Shown: positions 7,561 to 10,053 of the stretch, in pieces
Layout of the letters: each line of letters starts with the position of its first letter
Numbering within the stretch: position 1 is the stretch's first letter
Source of the DNA: a bacterium
GTDB taxonomy: Bacteria; UBA8248
DNA: 10,053 nt
Reading direction: 5' to 3'
Assembly (NCBI GenBank): GCA_027622355.1
Contig: JAQBZT010000084.1
Location: 1-10,053, forward strand
Notes under the pieces: generated by a model
Seen by the model: only the letters and a program-made list of their open reading frames with translations
Database searches by the model: none
Told to the model about the DNA's origin: nothing
Made by a program: the position numbers and the translations under genes

Positions 7561-7591
7561 CGGGTTTTCCTTCGTATGAAGCGGGCGCTCC

Positions 7592-8299
7592 TCATTCCTC
7601 GGGCTCGTAGTTAGGCATGTGAGCCCATCGTCCATCTGGTGTCTTTACTGGCAAGGTGTTCGTCGGAGGCAGGGCTTGCATCTCCTCGGAGTCGAAATCG
7701 ACGGTCGGCATCCGGTTGTCAAAGCCGGGGTTTTTGTGGGTGACGCTCATCGACAGGGCGACTGCCGCCTCCGACTGGATGATCCCGAGCTTGCGCGCGG
7801 CCACGGCGATCCGGGTCTGGCAGCGCGTATCGACGTTGTAGAGGCTCGCTGCCTTGGCCGCCGAGCCGATCGCAATCCCCAGGTCCACGTTGCGCAGGTT
7901 GCATTGCGGACCGGCGAATTCGAAGTCCGCGCTTTTCTCGCGCAAGGATTGCGTAGCGTTCATGAACTCCGCGCACGTCGCATAGCCGCACATGCCGCAG
8001 TCGTAGACCGGCGGGTACCAGTCTTTCAGCCCGATGAACAGAACCGCGTCGACCCGCTCGGCCGTCGCCGCGTCGCGGAACCAGATCTCCTGCCTGCGCT
8101 CGCGGCCGCGCGCGCGGATCCAGTCGGCCAGACGCTGAATCGTTTCCCTGTCGTCCACGATGACGGTCTCGATGAAGAGGTGCTTGCCTTTCCTGAAAAG
8201 CTGCCCGCCCGATTTGGGGGCTGTTACCGCAGCCGCGGCGCACAGCTTCGCCACGGTCCGGATCACGTCTCCTTTGATTTCCTCGATTCCGGTGAGCAT
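7592..8299 (-). CDS. DUF2148 family ferredoxin-like protein
   Basis: A soluble 235-residue protein resembling the DUF2148 family (annotated as uncharacterised proteins with a ferredoxin domain, common in anaerobes). The N-terminal part has the AKLCAAAAVTAPKSGG segment (17-32) typical of the family. The cysteines are Cys101, Cys104 and Cys109 (CGMCGYATC), then Cys133 (GPQC), with Cys160 further on. This arrangement could bind an Fe-S cluster. The C-terminus is acidic (YEPEE). The role in the cell is not known for the family; electron transfer or redox sensing is a guess. The ATG at 8299 is preceded by AAAAGGAG with good spacing and was chosen over an in-frame codon at 8467 that would add 56 arginine-rich residues. 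It is the first gene of a two-gene minus-strand unit with the MFS transporter. Confidence 0.88.
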   Translation of the reverse strand: MLTGIEEIKGDVIRTVAKLCAAAAVTAPKSGGQLFRKGKHLFIETVIVDDRETIQRLADWIRARGRERRQEIWFRDAATAERVDAVLFIGLKDWYPPVYDCGMCGYATCAEFMNATQSLREKSADFEFAGPQCNLRNVDLGIAIGSAAKAASLYNVDTRCQTRIAVAARKLGIIQSEAAVALSMSVTHKNPGFDNRMPTVDFDSEEMQALPPTNTLPVKTPDGRWAHMPNYEPEE

Positions 8300-8328
8300 C
8301 ACAAAACTCTCCTTTTGGACGACATTTC

Positions 8329-8344
8329 CCAAGAGTCGTCTTGG
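8329..8344. promoter_or_regulatory. Small hairpin in the leader of the DUF2148 gene
   Basis: CCAAGA (8329-8334) and TCTTGG (8339-8344) are perfect inverted arms around GTCG. They lie 30 bases before the start codon and just ahead of the Shine-Dalgarno site, so the site could be an operator or a leader RNA hairpin. The stem is short. Confidence 0.3.
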
Positions 8345-8369
8345 ATAACGAAACATTAGCACAACCACC

Positions 8370-8383
8370 CTCAGGCTGAGCCT
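8370..8383. promoter_or_regulatory. Two overlapping palindromes upstream of the DUF2148 gene
   Basis: CTCAGGCTGAG (8370-8380) and AGGCTGAGCCT (8373-8383) are both perfect odd-length palindromes sharing eight bases. They lie about 75-85 bases before the DUF2148 start, where a promoter or operator would be expected. No convincing -35/-10 pair was found around them. Confidence 0.25.
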
Positions 8384-8432
8384 AAAGTACCTGCGGGCCG
8401 ACCTTTGGTCCCACCCTTGGACGCGGGGCCGG

Positions 8433-8708
8433 TCAGGGAGCGATTTTAGAGCCGAGTAAATTCGCAATTGCTCCCATTGTTCGTGCCAGCCGGAGAGCTT
8501 GCGCCTGCGCCTCCCTCAAGTTTTGCCGTGGCTTTTCTTCCTCCCCCGGCCTTTCGCCGGCTGCCCAAATTGGGCCATTTTTCAAGGCTTCTTGATCCCG
8601 TCCCCCAAGGGGCTGGGCGGCGTTCGAAGGGGGGAGCCGTTTCAATTTGGTATCTGGCGCGGGCGCTTTTGTGATATCTTTCCTGCCCAGGGCGTATGGG
8701 AAAAACAT
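8433..8708 (-). CDS. Small hypothetical protein (doubtful)
   Basis: A 91-residue frame from an ATG at 8708 to a TGA at 8433, with AAAAGGG as a possible ribosome site. A basic, proline-rich N-terminal half is followed by an acidic patch and a plausible helix from EEEKPRQNLREAQAQALRLA to the end. I recognise no family. A second frame starting at 8799 with its own plausible ribosome site (GAGGGTGA) reads well for about 33 codons (KLVNAIFRLSTYGMCQKGF) up to a T5 run near 8703. Removing one T would join it to this frame as one ~120-residue protein, so the gene may carry a one-base frameshift. The surrounding DNA is rich in short inverted repeats (8546-8560, 8563-8575), and the whole could be non-coding. 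Confidence 0.3.
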   Translation of the reverse strand: MFFPYALGRKDITKAPAPDTKLKRLPPSNAAQPLGGRDQEALKNGPIWAAGERPGEEEKPRQNLREAQAQALRLARTMGAIANLLGSKIAP

Positions 8709-9053
8709 CAACAAAGCCCTTTTGACACATCCCGTACGTGCTTAGGCGGAAGATAGCATTGACCAGCTTGTTGCGATCCACACGATTCGAACCCTCCATC
8801 GTTCACCCTCGTCTTCTCATTGAAGGACTGCGGAGGTCCGAGAACATGCAGCACATCCTCGGCCTCATCGAAAGGCCTCCCCCGGCCTGCTGAAAACCCT
8901 GGTTTCATCGCGACTCTCATTACTGCCGGTAGTTACTGGCGGTAGTAACCATCGGTCCCGGTTTGTCTGAGTTGTGATCCGAAATTCGGCCGATGCGTGT
9001 TCGAATTCCATTTTACCAGATCCGTGTGTTTGACCCCTTTTGAGGAGACAGAA
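8709..9053. other. Stretch without a confident gene
   Basis: Only short overlapping minus-strand frames occur here: one of 70 codons from 8920, and the N-terminal part of the possibly frameshifted small ORF from 8799. None has a recognisable product. The right half carries a 13-base tandem repeat (8924-8949) and the palindrome CCGAAATTCGG (8979-8989), both upstream of the plus-strand gene at 9054. It reads as a degraded region followed by the regulatory region of that gene. Confidence 0.4.
8924..8949. repeat. Two-copy 13-base tandem repeat
   Basis: TGCCGGTAGTTAC (8924-8936) is followed directly by TGGCGGTAGTAAC (8937-8949), with two mismatches. The outer parts also pair as TTACTGCC/GGTAGTAA with one wobble. 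Repeated and inverted half-sites about one helical turn apart, 105 bases ahead of a start codon, are what a regulator binding site would look like. No regulator gene is nearby. Confidence 0.5.
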
Positions 9054-9386
9054 ATGTCAGGGAATTGGTGGAGCAAGTTGTTTGGAAGAGATGGGTTGCC
9101 CAGGCCGCATGGGATTCCCGACTCAGTGGGCAGGTACCTGGTCACGGTCCTGAAAAAAAATCCCGACTGGGCGTGGAGACTCATGGCTGTCGTGCGCCCT
9201 CGGGCCGAGAAGAAGGGTCTCTTCGACGTGCGTGTTTACGACGCCGCCCAGGCACGGGGCAAGCAGATCGTGATCCGCGATTTCAACTCGTTCGACGCTC
9301 ATCCTGAACTTACCTTGTTTGAAGGATGGCTCGATAAGAACACGAATCGGGCCGAAGTTACAGAGAGGACCAAGACGGCTGCATAG
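9054..9386 (+). CDS. Small conserved-looking hypothetical protein (110 aa)
   Basis: The ATG at 9054 has a strong GAGGAG site seven bases ahead; an in-frame ATG at 8997 would add 19 residues without such a site. The protein is soluble, with no signal peptide or membrane segment. A basic, tryptophan-containing N-terminus is followed by a compact region of alternating strands and turns: DWAWRLMAVVRPR (38-50), FDVRVYD (57-63), KQIVIRDFNSFDAHPELTLFEGWLD (70-94). The tail is polar (NTNRAEVTERTKTAA). The regular hydrophobic pattern and good codon use argue for a genuine folded domain. I cannot name a family and assign no function. It stands alone on the plus strand, with tandem repeats and a palindrome upstream. 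Confidence 0.75.
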   Translation: MSGNWWSKLFGRDGLPRPHGIPDSVGRYLVTVLKKNPDWAWRLMAVVRPRAEKKGLFDVRVYDAAQARGKQIVIRDFNSFDAHPELTLFEGWLDKNTNRAEVTERTKTAA

Positions 9387-9644
9387 GCGAGAGCCGTCAA
9401 AGCCAAGCGGCCCATCGTGTTTTGGGGTTTCTTCGATGAGAGCGAAAAATAGAGAAAGCCTCTTCGTGCCGATGGAACTCAAAAGAGGATTCATTCTGGA
9501 GAAAAGACGGCAAAAGATTTGAACTCGAAGGAAAATTACCGATTCGCGGTGCTCAGGAAGGTCTTCGGCGAACTGCGCCCGCCGCCACGGGCACGAATCC
9601 CGGTGAAATTTTTCTGTCGGGGTTACGCGGAATCTTGTGCTTTT
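9387..9644. other. Intergenic stretch between convergent small genes
   Basis: About 260 bases between the ends of the 110-residue plus-strand gene and the small minus-strand secreted protein. Only very short ORFs occur (for example 28 codons from 9438). No stem followed by a T-run was found. A TTTTTT run at 9641-9646 sits at the end of the minus-strand gene. Confidence 0.4.
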
Positions 9645-9896
9645 TTAAGTGCCGGGGGCGGTCTTTATTTTCTTTCTTGATGATTTGGATCTCGGCGGGG
9701 AAAGATTTTTTTCCGCTTTGTTTTGATCATGCCGAAAGATATGCGCTTCGCTCGATTTTTCCGCCCGATATTCCGCTGGATAATTGTAAAGAGAGGTGAG
9801 GCAACCGTCGGTTTTTTGCTTCTCGGCGGCGGCGGCCGGGAGGGCACCGGCCCCCATGGCGATGATGAGGGCGGAAGCGAAAATTGCACGGTACAC
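9645..9896 (-). CDS. Small predicted secreted protein (83 aa)
   Basis: From a GTG at 9896 with GGGAGGAG about six bases ahead, the frame encodes a classic signal peptide. A short basic start (MYR) leads into a hydrophobic core AIFASALIIAMGAGALP, then an alanine-rich end with a likely cleavage after AAAA before EKQ. The mature part is about 59 residues, strongly charged, rich in Lys, Arg, Glu and Ser, with one cysteine. It resembles no family I know. The signal peptide region is convincing. The basic, low-complexity tail (SKSSRKKIKTAPGT) could be a genuine tail or the result of a frameshift in a longer exported protein. Confidence 0.5.
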   Translation of the reverse strand: MYRAIFASALIIAMGAGALPAAAAEKQKTDGCLTSLYNYPAEYRAEKSSEAHIFRHDQNKAEKNLSPPRSKSSRKKIKTAPGT

Positions 9897-10053
9897 GAAA
9901 ATCTCCTCCCAGGAACGAAATTCACTCACTTGTCCGGAAGTGGCGCATTTTTCCTCAAACCCGATCATTGAGTAAGTCTATCTGAACCGGAATTATGCGG
10001 CAACCGAGGCCCTTGCCCCGATTCCGCATCGATTGCCCACAATTCCGACCGCG
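9897..10053. other. Right edge, upstream of the secreted-protein gene
   Basis: All three minus-strand frames stay open from the right edge to stops between about 9950 and 10000. The C-terminus of another minus-strand gene could therefore lie here, but no frame can be preferred. No promoter is obvious. Confidence 0.25.

Noticed and set aside
7561..7635. Upstream start for the MFS transporter at 7635
   Set aside because: It would overlap the DUF2148 gene and add a hydrophilic tail with no ribosome site; the GTG at 7560 has AAGGA at good spacing.
8300..8467. Upstream extension of the DUF2148 protein from 8467
   Set aside because: The added 56 residues are arginine-rich and unlike the family, and the ATG at 8299 has a strong ribosome site.
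8546..8580. CCGGC/GCCGG hairpin and GCCCAAATTGGGC followed by ATTTTT, terminator-like on the plus strand
   Set aside because: There is no plus-strand gene upstream to terminate, the second palindrome has almost no loop, and the stems are short.
8775..8800. GGTTCGAATC on the minus strand, resembling a tRNA T-loop
   Set aside because: The five bases on each side do not pair as a T-stem, and no anticodon arm or acceptor stem could be built.

Overview
This is a GC-rich bacterial window with ordinary Shine-Dalgarno sites, GTG starts and compact genes. It has no rRNA, tRNA, recognisable transposase, CRISPR array or phage gene. The gene families (type III polyketide synthase, Baeyer-Villiger monooxygenase, a large amidase-signature protein, a DUF2148 ferredoxin-like protein) suit an environmental bacterium such as a Desulfobacterota or Tectomicrobia-like lineage. 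That placement is a guess from gene content; nothing here fixes the taxon.

Left part (1-1890). The last 28 codons of an unidentified gene end at 88, followed by a strong hairpin terminator. An AT-rich, gene-poor leader then carries copy 1 of an intergenic repeat and leads into a complete type III polyketide synthase (453-1520, plus strand) with an intact Cys-His-Asn triad. Directly behind it lies what looks like the wreck of a flavoprotein gene. It keeps an FAD-binding glycine motif but has no start codon and no recognisable remainder. Flavoprotein hydroxylases often accompany type III synthases, so the locus may once have made a tailored product.

Middle part (1892-6005). Two minus-strand genes run tail-to-tail against the synthase: a cyclohexanone-monooxygenase-like Baeyer-Villiger enzyme and, upstream of it, a 776-residue amidase-signature protein. 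The amidase is far longer than usual for the family and has altered residues around its nucleophile. They are separated by about 160 bases with a hairpin. They may be co-transcribed, but that is unproven.

Right part (6006-10053). About 375 bases without a gene hold a good amidase promoter and copy 2 of the intergenic repeat. A minus-strand pair follows: a DUF2148 protein and, 31 bases downstream, a 12-helix MFS transporter. They are very probably one operon. From 8300 to 9053 the DNA is mostly non-coding or degraded, with many short inverted repeats, one weak small ORF and a 13-base tandem repeat. A small conserved-looking plus-strand protein (9054-9386) and a small predicted secreted protein on the minus strand (9645-9896) close the window.

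No clear new defence, mobile or RNA system is visible. The items most worth a second look are the two-copy intergenic repeat, the unusual amidase, and the type III PKS with its decayed flavoprotein facing a Baeyer-Villiger monooxygenase.
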